From Actinotalea solisilvae (GTDB lineage Bacteria > Actinomycetota > Actinomycetes > Actinomycetales > Cellulomonadaceae), in NCBI RefSeq assembly GCF_016464425.1, contig NZ_JADDKQ010000001.1, positions 1 through 64,000 of the forward strand: a stretch of 64,000 bases of DNA, read 5' to 3'. The notes under the pieces are model-generated. The model saw nothing but the letters and a program-made list of their open reading frames with translations, was not told the origin of the DNA and searched no databases. Of the stretch, positions 7,621-16,053 are shown piece after piece. Position numbers and translations under genes: made by a program. How positions within the stretch are numbered: position 1 is the stretch's first letter; each line of letters opens with the position of its first letter.

Positions 7621-8534
7621 CCGGGCTGCGCCTCGGCGTCGTCGTCAACCCGACGGCCGGGAGCGGGCGCGGCTCGGCCGAGGGGCACGCCGTGGTGGAC
7701 GCGCTGACCCGCCGCGGGCACGACGTCCGCGACCTCACGGCCCACGACCTGCCGTCCGCGACGCAGCACGCGCGCCAGGCCGTCGTCGACGGGCTCGACG
7801 CGCTCGTCGTCGTGGGCGGGGACGGCATGGTCAACCTCGGCGCGAACGTCGTCGCGGAGACGGACCTGCCGCTGGGCATCGTCGCCGCGGGCAGCGGCAA
7901 CGACATCGCCCGCGGCCTGGGCCTGCCCCGGCACGACGTCGACGCGGCGGTCGCGCGGATCGAGGCCGGCCTCGAGCGCGGGCCGCTCGCGATGGACGCC
8001 GCGGTCGCCGGGCCACCCGGCTACGGCGTGCGGCAGTGGTACCTCGCCGTGCTCTCGGCGGGCTTCGACGCCGCCGTCAACGCGCGGGCCAACACCCTGC
8101 GCCGCCCCCGCGGGACGCTGCGCTACGTGCGCGCGCTCGCCCTCGAGCTGCGGTCCTTCGCCCCCTACGGCTACCGGATCACGCTCGACGACGGCACCTG
8201 GGAGTCCCTGGGCACGCTCGTCGCGGTCGCGAACGGCCCCTCGTTCGGCGGGGGCATGCGCATCGCGCCCGACGCCGACACGCACGACGGGCTGCTCGAC
8301 GTCGTCGTCGCCGGGCCGCTCACGCGTGCCGGCCTCGTCGCGGTGTTCCCGCGCGTCTTCTCGGGCCGCCACGTCGACCACCCGGCGGTCCAGGTCCTGC
8401 GGTCGCGCCGCGTGCTGGTCGAGCCGAGCGTGCTCGGCCCGCCGCCGCCCGTCGCGTTCGTCGACGGCGAGCGCCTGGGGCCCGCGCCGTTGCTGATCGA
8501 GTCCCGGCCGGGGGCCGTGCGCGTGCTCGCCTGA
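7617..8534 (+). CDS. Diacylglycerol/lipid kinase family protein (DagK/YegS-like)
   Basis: A 305-residue soluble protein starting at GTG 7617 in a GTGA overlap with tatC. The catalytic domain motifs are visible: VVNPTAGSGRGSAEG, then VVGGDGMVNLGANVV (GGDGT in most members, here GGDGM), and AAGSGNDIARGLGLP. The C-terminal beta-rich half includes NGPSFGGGMRIAPDADTHDG. Such enzymes phosphorylate diacylglycerol or a related lipid using ATP. The precise lipid is unknown. The gene occupies the slot between tatC and helY, as in many actinobacteria. Confidence 0.88.
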   Translation: MTGLRLGVVVNPTAGSGRGSAEGHAVVDALTRRGHDVRDLTAHDLPSATQHARQAVVDGLDALVVVGGDGMVNLGANVVAETDLPLGIVAAGSGNDIARGLGLPRHDVDAAVARIEAGLERGPLAMDAAVAGPPGYGVRQWYLAVLSAGFDAAVNARANTLRRPRGTLRYVRALALELRSFAPYGYRITLDDGTWESLGTLVAVANGPSFGGGMRIAPDADTHDGLLDVVVAGPLTRAGLVAVFPRVFSGRHVDHPAVQVLRSRRVLVEPSVLGPPPPVAFVDGERLGPAPLLIESRPGAVRVLA

Positions 8535-8617
8535 CGCCGGCCGCGCCCGCGCGCAGGACCGCCCGGCCCGCGGGGCGTCGTCGGGTGCCGTCGTGCGTCC
8601 GTGCCTAGGGTGGAGCC

Positions 8618-11539
8618 ATGTCCTCCCCGGCCGAGCGGTACGCGGCGTCCCGCCGCCGGGCCGCCTTCGAACGCAGCGAGCTGTCGACCTTCGCCGCGGG
8701 CTACGCGTTCGGTCTCGACCCCTTCCAGCTCGAGGCGTGCGCCGCGCTCGAGGGCGGCCGTGGGGTCCTCGTCGCCGCCCCGACCGGCGCCGGCAAGACG
8801 GTGGTCGGCGAGTTCGCCGTGCACCTCGCCCTGAGCCAGGGCCGCAAGGCGTTCTACACGACGCCCATCAAGGCGCTGAGCAACCAGAAGTACGGCGACC
8901 TCGCGCGCCGCCACGGCGCGGAGAACGTCGGCCTGCTCACGGGGGACACGACGGTCAACGGGGACGCGCCCGTGGTCGTCATGACCACCGAGGTGCTCCG
9001 GAACATGCTCTACTCCGGCTCCGCGACGCTCGACGGCCTCGGCTACGTGGTCATGGACGAGGTGCACTACCTCGCCGACCGCTTCCGCGGTCCCGTGTGG
9101 GAGGAGGTGATCATCCACCTGCCCGACGACGTCCAGCTGGTCTCGCTGTCGGCCACCGTCTCCAACGCCGAGGAGTTCGGCGACTGGCTGACGATGGTGC
9201 GGGGGGACACGGCCGTCGTCGTGAGCGAGACGCGCCCCGTGCCGCTGTGGCAGCACGTGCTGGCGACCGACGCGCTGTTCGACCTCTACGCGGGCCACGT
9301 CGACCCGACGGCGCCCGGCGTCGACCCGCCCATCAACCCGGACCTCGCCGTCGCCCTGCGTCGCGGGGACCGCGCCGAGGGCTGGCGCGGCCCGGGGGAC
9401 CGCGGATACCGCGGCGGGGGTCGCGCCCGCGCCCAGACCCGCGGCGCCGCACGGCTCGGCTCGCGGCGGCCCGCGCCGCGCTTCGCCGTCGTCGACCTGC
9501 TCGACCAGGGCGGGCTGCTCCCGGCGATCTTCTTCATCTTCTCCCGCGCGGGGTGCGACGCGGCCGTGCAGCAGTGCCTGCGGGCCGGGCTGCGGCTGAC
9601 GACGGCCGAGCAGGAGGCGACGATCCGCGCCGTGGTCGAGGAGCGGTGCGCCTCGATCCCGCGTCAGGACCTCGCGGTGCTCGGCTTCTGGGAGTGGAGC
9701 CAGGCGCTCGAGCGCGGCATCGCCGCCCACCACGCCGGCCTCCTGCCGCTGTTCAAGGAGACGGTCGAGGAGCTGTTCTCGCGCGGGCTCGTCAAGGTCG
9801 TCTTCGCGACGGAGACCCTCGCCCTCGGGATCAACATGCCCGCGCGGTCGGTGGTCCTCGAGAAGCTCACCAAGTGGGACGGCTCGGCCCACGTCGACAT
9901 CACGCCGGGCGAGTACACCCAGCTCACCGGGCGCGCCGGGCGACGCGGGATCGACGTCGAGGGGCACGCCGTCGTCGTGGACCACGGCGGGCTGGACCCC
10001 GTCGCGCTCGCGGGGCTCGCCTCGCGGCGCACCTACCCGCTCCGGTCGAGCTTCCGGCCGACGTACAACATGGCGGTCAACCTCGTCGCCCAGGTGGGGC
10101 GCGACCGTGCACGCGAGGTGCTCGAGACGAGCTTCGCGCAGTTCCAGGCGGACCGTGCCGTCGTCGGGCTCGCCCGCCAGGCGCAGTCGCACGCCGAGGC
10201 GCTCGAGGGCTACGCGGCGGCGATGCGCTGCCACCTCGGCGACTTCGCCGAGTACGCGGACCTGCGGCGCAAGGTCACCGACCGGGAGCAGGACCTCTCG
10301 CGCGAGGCCGCCCGGTCGCGCCGGTCGGAGGCGCTCGCGAGCCTGCGGGACCTGCGGATCGGCGACGTCGTCGAGATCCCGGTGGGCCGGCGCGCGGGCT
10401 ACGCCGTGGTGCTCGACCCGGGCCGCGACGCGGGCCTCGACGGCCCGCGGCCCACGGTCCTCACGGCCGAGCGCCAGGTCCGCACGCTCAGCGCGGCCGA
10501 GCTCTCGGGCGGCGTCCGGCCGGTGACCCGCGTGCGCGTGCCCAAGTCGTTCGCCCCGCGCAACCCGGGCGCGCGCCGCGACCTCGTGTCGGCGATGAAC
10601 ACCGCCCTGTCCGAGCCGGACCGGTCCGGCCGGTCCGCGTCGGCCCGGACCGCCGCGGACGACGGCGACCGCGCGCGCACCCGCCACGACCGCGCCGACG
10701 GGCGGGAGCAGCCCGGGCGGGGGCGCGCGGCGGCGGCCGACGACGCGACGCTCGCCGAGCTGCGCCGCCGGATGCGCAACCACCCGTGCCACGGCTGCTC
10801 GGAGCGCGAGGACCACGCCCGCTGGGGCGAGCGGTACCACCGCCTGCGCAAGGAGCACGACGCGCTCGTGCGGCGGATCGACGGACGCACGAGCTCGATC
10901 GCGCGCGTGTTCGACCGGATCTGCGACGTCCTGACCGAGCGCGGGTACCTCGAGCTCGTGGAGGGCGAGGACCGCACCGACGCCGAGGCCGCGGCGGGTC
11001 CGGTGCAGGGCCCCGCGCGCACGCGCGTCACCGCCGCCGGGCAGGTCCTGCGGCGCCTCTACGCCGAGAGCGACCTCCTCGTCGCGGAGTGCCTGCGCAC
11101 GGGCCTCTGGGACGGTCTCGACGGCCCTGCCCTCGCCGCGGCGGTGTCGGCCGTGGTGTTCGAGGCGCGGCGCGAGGAGCGCGAGGCGGCGCCGCCGCTC
11201 CCGGGCGGGCCGCAGGGCCGGCTCGCGCGAGCGCTCGACGAGACGCAGCGCACGTGGTCGCGGCTCGAGGACCTCGAGCTCGCGCACGGGCTCAGCGCGA
11301 CGCGCCCGCTGGACCTGGGGCTCGTCGAGCCCGTGCACCGCTGGGCCAGCGGCCGCGGGCTCGCGTCGGTGCTCCAGGGCACCGACCTGGCGGCGGGCGA
11401 CTTCGTCCGGTGGTGCAAGCAGGTGGTGGACCTGCTCGACCAGGTCGCGCAGGTGGCGCCCAACCCCCAGACCCGGGCGGCAGCGCGGCGCGGGGTCGAC
11501 CAGGTGCGGCGCGGCGTCGTCGCCTACAGCTCGGTCTGA
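8618..11539 (+). CDS. helY: Ski2-like DEAD/DEAH-box helicase HelY
   Basis: A 973-residue helicase starting at ATG 8618, six bases after TAGGGT, so probably leaderless. It has Walker A APTGAGKTVVGEF near residue 55, a DEVH box (VVMDEVHYLADRF) near residue 147, motif III SLSATVSN, and motif VI QLTGRAGRRGID in the second RecA domain. A low-complexity charged linker (about residues 665-705) precedes a DSHCT-type C-terminal domain. Its mycobacterial counterpart HelY lies in the same tatC-adjacent position. A role in RNA unwinding or turnover is likely from the Ski2/Mtr4 relationship. Substrates are unknown. Confidence 0.92.
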   Translation: MSSPAERYAASRRRAAFERSELSTFAAGYAFGLDPFQLEACAALEGGRGVLVAAPTGAGKTVVGEFAVHLALSQGRKAFYTTPIKALSNQKYGDLARRHGAENVGLLTGDTTVNGDAPVVVMTTEVLRNMLYSGSATLDGLGYVVMDEVHYLADRFRGPVWEEVIIHLPDDVQLVSLSATVSNAEEFGDWLTMVRGDTAVVVSETRPVPLWQHVLATDALFDLYAGHVDPTAPGVDPPINPDLAVALRRGDRAEGWRGPGDRGYRGGGRARAQTRGAARLGSRRPAPRFAVVDLLDQGGLLPAIFFIFSRAGCDAAVQQCLRAGLRLTTAEQEATIRAVVEERCASIPRQDLAVLGFWEWSQALERGIAAHHAGLLPLFKETVEELFSRGLVKVVFATETLALGINMPARSVVLEKLTKWDGSAHVDITPGEYTQLTGRAGRRGIDVEGHAVVVDHGGLDPVALAGLASRRTYPLRSSFRPTYNMAVNLVAQVGRDRAREVLETSFAQFQADRAVVGLARQAQSHAEALEGYAAAMRCHLGDFAEYADLRRKVTDREQDLSREAARSRRSEALASLRDLRIGDVVEIPVGRRAGYAVVLDPGRDAGLDGPRPTVLTAERQVRTLSAAELSGGVRPVTRVRVPKSFAPRNPGARRDLVSAMNTALSEPDRSGRSASARTAADDGDRARTRHDRADGREQPGRGRAAAADDATLAELRRRMRNHPCHGCSEREDHARWGERYHRLRKEHDALVRRIDGRTSSIARVFDRICDVLTERGYLELVEGEDRTDAEAAAGPVQGPARTRVTAAGQVLRRLYAESDLLVAECLRTGLWDGLDGPALAAAVSAVVFEARREEREAAPPLPGGPQGRLARALDETQRTWSRLEDLELAHGLSATRPLDLGLVEPVHRWASGRGLASVLQGTDLAAGDFVRWCKQVVDLLDQVAQVAPNPQTRAAARRGVDQVRRGVVAYSSV

Positions 11540-11582
11540 CGGCGGGGTCGGGCCGCGGCGCGCGCTGCGCTAGTTTCGGCCC

Positions 11583-13241
11583 GTGGCCAGCACCCTCTAC
11601 CGCAACGCCGTCGTCCACTCGTCCGCCGACCCGTTCGCGGAGGCGCTCGTCGTCTCCGACGGGCAGGTCGCCTGGATGGGGAGCGACAGCACGGTCCACA
11701 CGGTCGCCGACGGCGTGGACGAGGTCGTCGACCTCGACGGCGCGCTCGTCACGCCCGCGTTCGTCGACGCGCACGCCCACGTGCTCCAGACCGGGGCCGC
11801 GCTCGAGGGCGTCGACCTCTCGCCCGCCGCCGGCGTGACCAGCCTGCGCGCCGCGCTCGACGCCGTCGCGGCCGCCGCCCGCCGCGCGCGCGACCTGGGC
11901 GCCTCGACGCCCCTCGTCGGCCACGGCTGGGACGAGACGGGGTGGCCCGAGGGGCGCCCGCCGACGCGCGAGGAGCTCGACCGCGTCACGGGTGGCGCGC
12001 CCGTGCACCTGTCGAGGGCCGACGTGCACTCCGCTGTCGTCTCGTCGTCGTTCGCGCGCGTGACGGGCTGCGACGCGCTCCCCGGCTGGCACGAGGACGG
12101 CCGCGTCACGGGCGCCGCGCACCAGCGTGCGCTCGACGTGGTGACCGCCGTGGCCCGCGAGGACCGCGACCGCCTCCACGGGACGGCGCTCCGGGCCGCC
12201 GCGGCGCAGGGCATCGCGTCCGTGCACGAGCACAGCCGGCCCGGCGTGGACGACGTCGACGGGCTCGCGGCGCTGCTCGCGGGCACGCGCGACGCCGCGA
12301 GCGGGCTCCCGCTCGTGATCGGCTACCGCGCCGCCCTGTGCGCGACCGAGGAGGACGTGCGGGCCCTGCTCGCGGCGGTGCCCGGCCTCACCGGCGTCGG
12401 CGGCGACCTCTGCGTCGACGGGTCGCTCGGGTCGCGCACCGCGGCCCTCCGGGCGCCCTACGCCGACGCGCCCGCGGGGTGGGCGCCGGAGGCGGCGCGG
12501 GGCGTGCTCGAGCTCACGGCCGAGCAGGTCGCCGCGCACGTCGTCGCGGTCTCGCGCGCGCGCACCCAGGCCGCCTTCCACGTCATCGGCGACCGGGCGA
12601 CCGACGAGGTCGTCGCCGGCCTGCGGCTCGCGGCGGACCAGGAGGGCGTGGCCGCGGTCGGCGCGGGCCGGCACCGGCTCGAGCACGCCGAGATGATCGA
12701 CGCGCCCGCCCTCGCGGCGATGGTGCTGCTCGGCCTCGTCGCGAGCGTCCAGCCCGCGTTCGACGCGCGCTGGGGCGGCCCCGACGGCATGTACGCGCAG
12801 CGCCTCGGGCCCGGCCGTGCGGCCGCGATGAACCCGCTCGCCGACCTCGCCGCCGCGGGCGTGCCCCTCGCGCTGGGGTCGGACGCGCCCGTCACGCCCT
12901 TCGACCCGTGGGGCGCCGTGCTCGCCGCGATGACGCACCACGACGCGGGGCAGCGGATCTCGGCGCGCGCGGCGTTCCGCGCGCACACGCGCGGCGGCTG
13001 GCGGGCCGCGGGCCTCGACCACACCGGCGCCGGGGAGATCCGGCTGGGCGCGCCCGCGACGCTCGCGTTCTGGCGGACCGAGAGCCTCGCCGTCCAGGCG
13101 CCCGACGGACGGCTCGCGGCGTGGAGCACCGACCCCCGCGCGGGGACCCCGCTGCTGCCCGAGCTCGGACCGGAGCTCCCGCGGCCGGTCTGCCTGCGCA
13201 CGCTGCGCGACGGGGTCGTGCTCCACGACGCGCTGGGCTGA
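11583..13241 (+). CDS. Amidohydrolase family protein (YtcJ-like)
   Basis: A 552-residue metal-dependent hydrolase starting at GTG 11583, six bases after TAGTTT. The metal-binding HxH motif is in FVDAHAHVLQTG near residue 60. Further conserved points are HVIGDRATDEV, HRLEHAEMID and ALGSDAPVTPFDPW near the C terminus, matching the YtcJ/NfdA-like branch that hydrolyses amide or formamide bonds. No signal peptide is seen, so it is cytosolic. The substrate cannot be assigned. It follows helY by 43 bases but has its own promoter. Confidence 0.85.
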   Translation: MASTLYRNAVVHSSADPFAEALVVSDGQVAWMGSDSTVHTVADGVDEVVDLDGALVTPAFVDAHAHVLQTGAALEGVDLSPAAGVTSLRAALDAVAAAARRARDLGASTPLVGHGWDETGWPEGRPPTREELDRVTGGAPVHLSRADVHSAVVSSSFARVTGCDALPGWHEDGRVTGAAHQRALDVVTAVAREDRDRLHGTALRAAAAQGIASVHEHSRPGVDDVDGLAALLAGTRDAASGLPLVIGYRAALCATEEDVRALLAAVPGLTGVGGDLCVDGSLGSRTAALRAPYADAPAGWAPEAARGVLELTAEQVAAHVVAVSRARTQAAFHVIGDRATDEVVAGLRLAADQEGVAAVGAGRHRLEHAEMIDAPALAAMVLLGLVASVQPAFDARWGGPDGMYAQRLGPGRAAAMNPLADLAAAGVPLALGSDAPVTPFDPWGAVLAAMTHHDAGQRISARAAFRAHTRGGWRAAGLDHTGAGEIRLGAPATLAFWRTESLAVQAPDGRLAAWSTDPRAGTPLLPELGPELPRPVCLRTLRDGVVLHDALG

Positions 13242-13614
13242 GGCACCGGCGCGACACGCCGAGCAGACACGCCGCGAATCAGCGCATCACCCGTTCGGAT
13301 CACGGTCCCGGTGACCTGCGGCTATGGCGCTGACCAGGACTTCCGGCCGCTTGACGGAGCGCGACGAACGAGTAGGTTTCCGATGTTCCTCCCCGCGGTC
13401 GACGCGGAGCTGGGCCGCCTCGGCGGCCCCGGCAGCGCCCCCGGGTGAGGGCACCGGCTTGGCCCGCATGTTCAGTAGACAACGGACGACGACGCACCCC
13501 CAGGTCGCCGCCGTCCGGTCCGAAGGACATGCGGGCCAGTCGGTCGGTGCCTGCGCTCCAGCGGTGCCCCGACGCCGTTCGGGTGCACGCCGAGCGCGCG
13601 ACTACCCTGGGTCC
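13242..13614. other. Gap upstream of lnt with a consensus promoter, 21-codon ORF and strong hairpin
   Basis: This 373-base gap has no convincing full-length gene. It does hold TTGACG (13351-13356), 16 bases and then TAGGTT (13373-13378), a good sigma-70-type promoter on the + strand. A 21-codon ORF starts at ATG 13383 and ends at 13448, and lies where transcription should begin. Within it is a perfect 8-bp stem GGGCCGCC/GGCGGCCC at 13412-13429 with a two-base loop. The lnt gene has a separate leaderless promoter, so this may produce a small RNA, a leader peptide or an attenuated transcript. Confidence 0.45.
13351..13378 (+). promoter_or_regulatory. Housekeeping-type promoter upstream of a short ORF
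   Basis: The -35 box TTGACG and the -10 box TAGGTT are separated by 16 bases. The expected start point is about 13385, right at the ATG of the 21-codon ORF and 230 bases before lnt. It is the clearest -35/-10 pair in the window on the + strand. Confidence 0.5.
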
Positions 13615-15201
13615 GTGCCGTTCACCCCTCCGCGCCGGGCGACGACCCTGCTCCTGGCCGTGGTCGGGGGCCTCCTCGTGGACGCCGGCTTCCCCGGCCT
13701 GTCCTGGTGGCCGCTGACGTTCGTCGGCGTCGCGCTGCTCTTCCTGGCCCTCGGCCGCGACAGCGCGCGCTGGAACGCCCTCGTCGGGCTTGTGCACGGC
13801 CTCGCCTTCTTCCTGCCGCACCTCACCTGGGTGCAGGGTTCGGTCGGCATGATCCCGTGGGTCGGGCTCTCGGTCGTCGAGGCGGCGTTCGTCGCGGCCG
13901 TCGGCGCCGCGTGGGCATGGGCACGGCGCGGCGCCGTCATCTGGTCGGCCGCGCGCTACCAGGTGCCCGTGTTCGCGCTCCTGTGGGTCGCCGCGGAGGA
14001 GGCGCGCCAGGTGTTCCCGTTCGGCGGGTTCCCCTGGGGCCGGCTGGCGTTCTCGCAGGCCGACTCGCCGCTGGGCCGGTTCGCCTGGGCCGGCGGTGCG
14101 CCCCTGGTCTCGCTGCTCGTCGTCGTCCTCGGCGTGCTGCTGGCGATCGCCCTGCTGTCGCTGCGCCGGGTCGACGTCGGCGCGGCGAGCGGGCACGTCC
14201 TGCTGGGCGCGGCCGTGGTCGGCGCCGGGTGGCTCCTGCCGCTCGACACCGCGGCCCAGGAGGGCCACCTGGAGGTGGGCGCGGTCCAGGGCAACGTCCC
14301 CGACCGCGGGCTCGACGCGTTCCAGCAGCAGCGCGAGGTGCTCGAGAACCACGTGGCCGGCAGCTACGCCCTGCTCGACCGGGTCGCGCCCGGCGAGCTG
14401 GACCTGGTCGTGTGGCCCGAGAACGGCTCGGACATCGACCCGCGGGTCGACCCCGCCGCGGGCGAGGCCGTCCTGGGCGCGGCGCGCGCGCTCGACGCGC
14501 CCCTGCTGGTCGGCACCCAGGAGTTCCCCGAGACGGGGGGCCGGCTCAACGTCGCGCAGCTGTGGGACCCCGAGCTCGGCCCGGTCGACTCGTACGCCAA
14601 GCAGCACCCGGCGCCCTTCGCCGAGTACGTCCCGTTCCGGGACCTGGCCCGGCGCTTCTCGGACGCCGTGGACCGCGTGAGCACCGACATGCTCCCCGGC
14701 GACGAGGTCGGGCTCGTCGAGCTCGAGTCCGGCCGCCTCGGGCGGACGGTCGGGCTGGGCGACGTCATCTGCTTCGAGGTCGCCTACGACGACCTGGTCC
14801 GGGACGCGGTGCAGGCCGGGGGAGAGGTGCTGCTCGTCCAGACCAACAACGCGACGTTCGGGCGCTCGGACGAGTCGACGCAGCAGCTCGCGATGAGCCG
14901 CCTGCGGGCGATCGAGCACGGCCGGGCCACCGTCCAGATCTCGACCGTGGGCGTGAGCGCCGTCATCACGCCGAGCGGCGTGACGACCCAGCGCACGGGC
15001 CTGTTCACGGCCGAGCAGATGGTGGCCTCGCTGCCGCTGCGCTCGGAGCTCACGCCCGCGACCCGCTACGGCGACGCCGTCGCGTGGGTGCTGCGCGTCC
15101 TCGGCCCGCTCACCGTCGTGGCTGGCGTCGCCGGCGCGCGACGCACGCCGCGGTCCGCTCGTGTCGCACCCGCCGAGCGCGCCACCGAGCGCGTGCGCTG
15201 A
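13615..15201 (+). CDS. lnt: Apolipoprotein N-acyltransferase
   Basis: A 528-residue membrane enzyme starting at GTG 13615, six bases after TACCCT. The first half holds six or more membrane helices with the conserved FPFGGFPWGRLAFSQ segment near residue 140. The second half is a periplasm-facing nitrilase domain. The catalytic triad is visible: E269 in VWPENGSD, K329 in SYAKQHPAPFAEYVPFR and C386 in DVICFEVAYD, matching E267, K335 and C387 of E. coli Lnt. It adds the third acyl chain to diacylglyceryl lipoproteins, acting after Lgt, which is also in this window. In mycobacteria the equivalent domain is fused or adjacent to polyprenol-phosphate mannose synthase. No such gene is next to it here. 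Confidence 0.92.
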   Translation: MPFTPPRRATTLLLAVVGGLLVDAGFPGLSWWPLTFVGVALLFLALGRDSARWNALVGLVHGLAFFLPHLTWVQGSVGMIPWVGLSVVEAAFVAAVGAAWAWARRGAVIWSAARYQVPVFALLWVAAEEARQVFPFGGFPWGRLAFSQADSPLGRFAWAGGAPLVSLLVVVLGVLLAIALLSLRRVDVGAASGHVLLGAAVVGAGWLLPLDTAAQEGHLEVGAVQGNVPDRGLDAFQQQREVLENHVAGSYALLDRVAPGELDLVVWPENGSDIDPRVDPAAGEAVLGAARALDAPLLVGTQEFPETGGRLNVAQLWDPELGPVDSYAKQHPAPFAEYVPFRDLARRFSDAVDRVSTDMLPGDEVGLVELESGRLGRTVGLGDVICFEVAYDDLVRDAVQAGGEVLLVQTNNATFGRSDESTQQLAMSRLRAIEHGRATVQISTVGVSAVITPSGVTTQRTGLFTAEQMVASLPLRSELTPATRYGDAVAWVLRVLGPLTVVAGVAGARRTPRSARVAPAERATERVR

Positions 15202-15302
15202 CCCGCACGCGCGTGCGCTGACTGGCGCTGACCTGGCCCCCGCCGCGCGCTGCCCCGCCGCGTGTGAAGACCGCGACGTCGCGCGCGAAGACCGGGACGA
15301 CA

Positions 15303-15332
15303 ACGGCCGCCGCCCCGAGGGGCGACGGCCGT
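15303..15332. terminator. Bidirectional terminator between lnt and rbpA
   Basis: A 14-bp stem with one mismatch (ACGGCCGCCGCCCC, loop GA, GGGGCGACGGCCGT) sits between the convergent lnt and rbpA stops. There is no clear T-tract, as is usual in this phylum, and the near-symmetric stem could end transcription from both sides. Confidence 0.7.
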
Positions 15333-15407
15333 GGGTCGTCCGTGCGTCTGGCGTCCCGCCCGAGCTGGTTCCCTGCGGGTCAGGCGGTGCCGGTCAGGCG
15401 GTGCCGG

Positions 15408-15752
15408 TCAGGCGGAGCGCCGCAGCTTGCCGGCGCGGAGCAGCTCGAGCCGCTCGGCGAGCAGCTCCTCGAGCTCGCCCACCGTGCGCCGCTCCAGGAG
15501 CATGTCCCAGTGCGTGCGCGGGGCCTTGCCGGCCTTGGGCTCGGGCTTGCTCGCGTCGCGGAGCAGGGCCTCCTCGCCGCAGCGGCACTCCCACACGACG
15601 GGGACGTCGGCCTCCGCGGAGAACGGCAGGATGATGGTGTGCCCGTTGGGGCAGTCGTAGAACGCCTGGAACCGCGGGGCGAACTCGACGCCCTCGTCGG
15701 ACTCCATGCTGTGTGCGCCGATGCGCATGCCGCGCAGTGATCGGTCAGCCAT
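15408..15752 (-). CDS. rbpA: RNA polymerase-binding protein RbpA
   Basis: A 114-residue actinobacterial transcription factor starting at ATG 15752, with AGGAGG just upstream. The family hallmarks are present: MADRSLRGMRIGAHSMESDE, the zinc-ribbon-like core FYDCPNGH with WECRCG, the basic linker, and the sigma-interacting C-terminal helix THWDMLLERRTVGELEELL. RbpA binds the RNA polymerase beta subunit and group 1/2 sigma factors, stabilises open complexes and gives basal rifampicin tolerance. The gene is convergent with lnt, as in mycobacteria (Rv2050 next to Rv2051c). A sigma-R-like promoter lies 78-103 bases upstream. Confidence 0.96.
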   Translation of the reverse strand: MADRSLRGMRIGAHSMESDEGVEFAPRFQAFYDCPNGHTIILPFSAEADVPVVWECRCGEEALLRDASKPEPKAGKAPRTHWDMLLERRTVGELEELLAERLELLRAGKLRRSA

Positions 15753-16053
15753 CGCGTGACCTCCTAGGCCGCTGGGCGGGCGGAGGGTCGCTCCCCACCC
15801 GTGAACTCGTCTGTGTCGTCCTCTGCGTCAACGTGCCCGACCGGGACGATGTTCCGGCCGGTGGTGAAGGTCCGGTGAACGTGCCGGGCCGACCTCAGCC
15901 CGCCGGCACCGCGCGGCCCCTCCCGCTCCGTCCGGGCCGCGTCGGGTGTCCGGACCCACCGTCCCCCGCCCGGGCCACCCCTGCAACTCGACCGCCGCGC
16001 GCGACCGTGGCGCCGCACGGGACGCGCCCGAGGCGCCGCGCGGGGCGGTGTGC
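15753..16053. other. Upstream region of rbpA
   Basis: Bases 15753-15823 are the rbpA leader with its AGGAGG ribosome site, and 15830-15855 hold the sigma-R-type promoter. From about 15900 to 16053 the sequence is Pro/Arg-like GC-rich DNA downstream of the leftward ABC transporter gene. No gene is supported there. Confidence 0.5.
15830..15855 (-). promoter_or_regulatory. SigR/SigH-type ECF promoter of rbpA
   Basis: On the - strand GGAAC (15851-15855) is followed after exactly 18 bases by GTT (15830-15832). This matches the GGAA(T/C)-N18/19-GTT promoter of the disulfide-stress sigma factor SigR/SigH. The start point would be near 15823, giving a leader of about 70 bases before rbpA. In Streptomyces coelicolor rbpA is a known SigR target. 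A TTGACG overlaps the GTT on the same strand, so a second housekeeping promoter is possible. Confidence 0.65.

Noticed and set aside
13287..13469. A 60-codon - strand ORF in the lnt upstream gap
   Set aside because: No ribosome site, no promoter-like box and no recognisable protein features.
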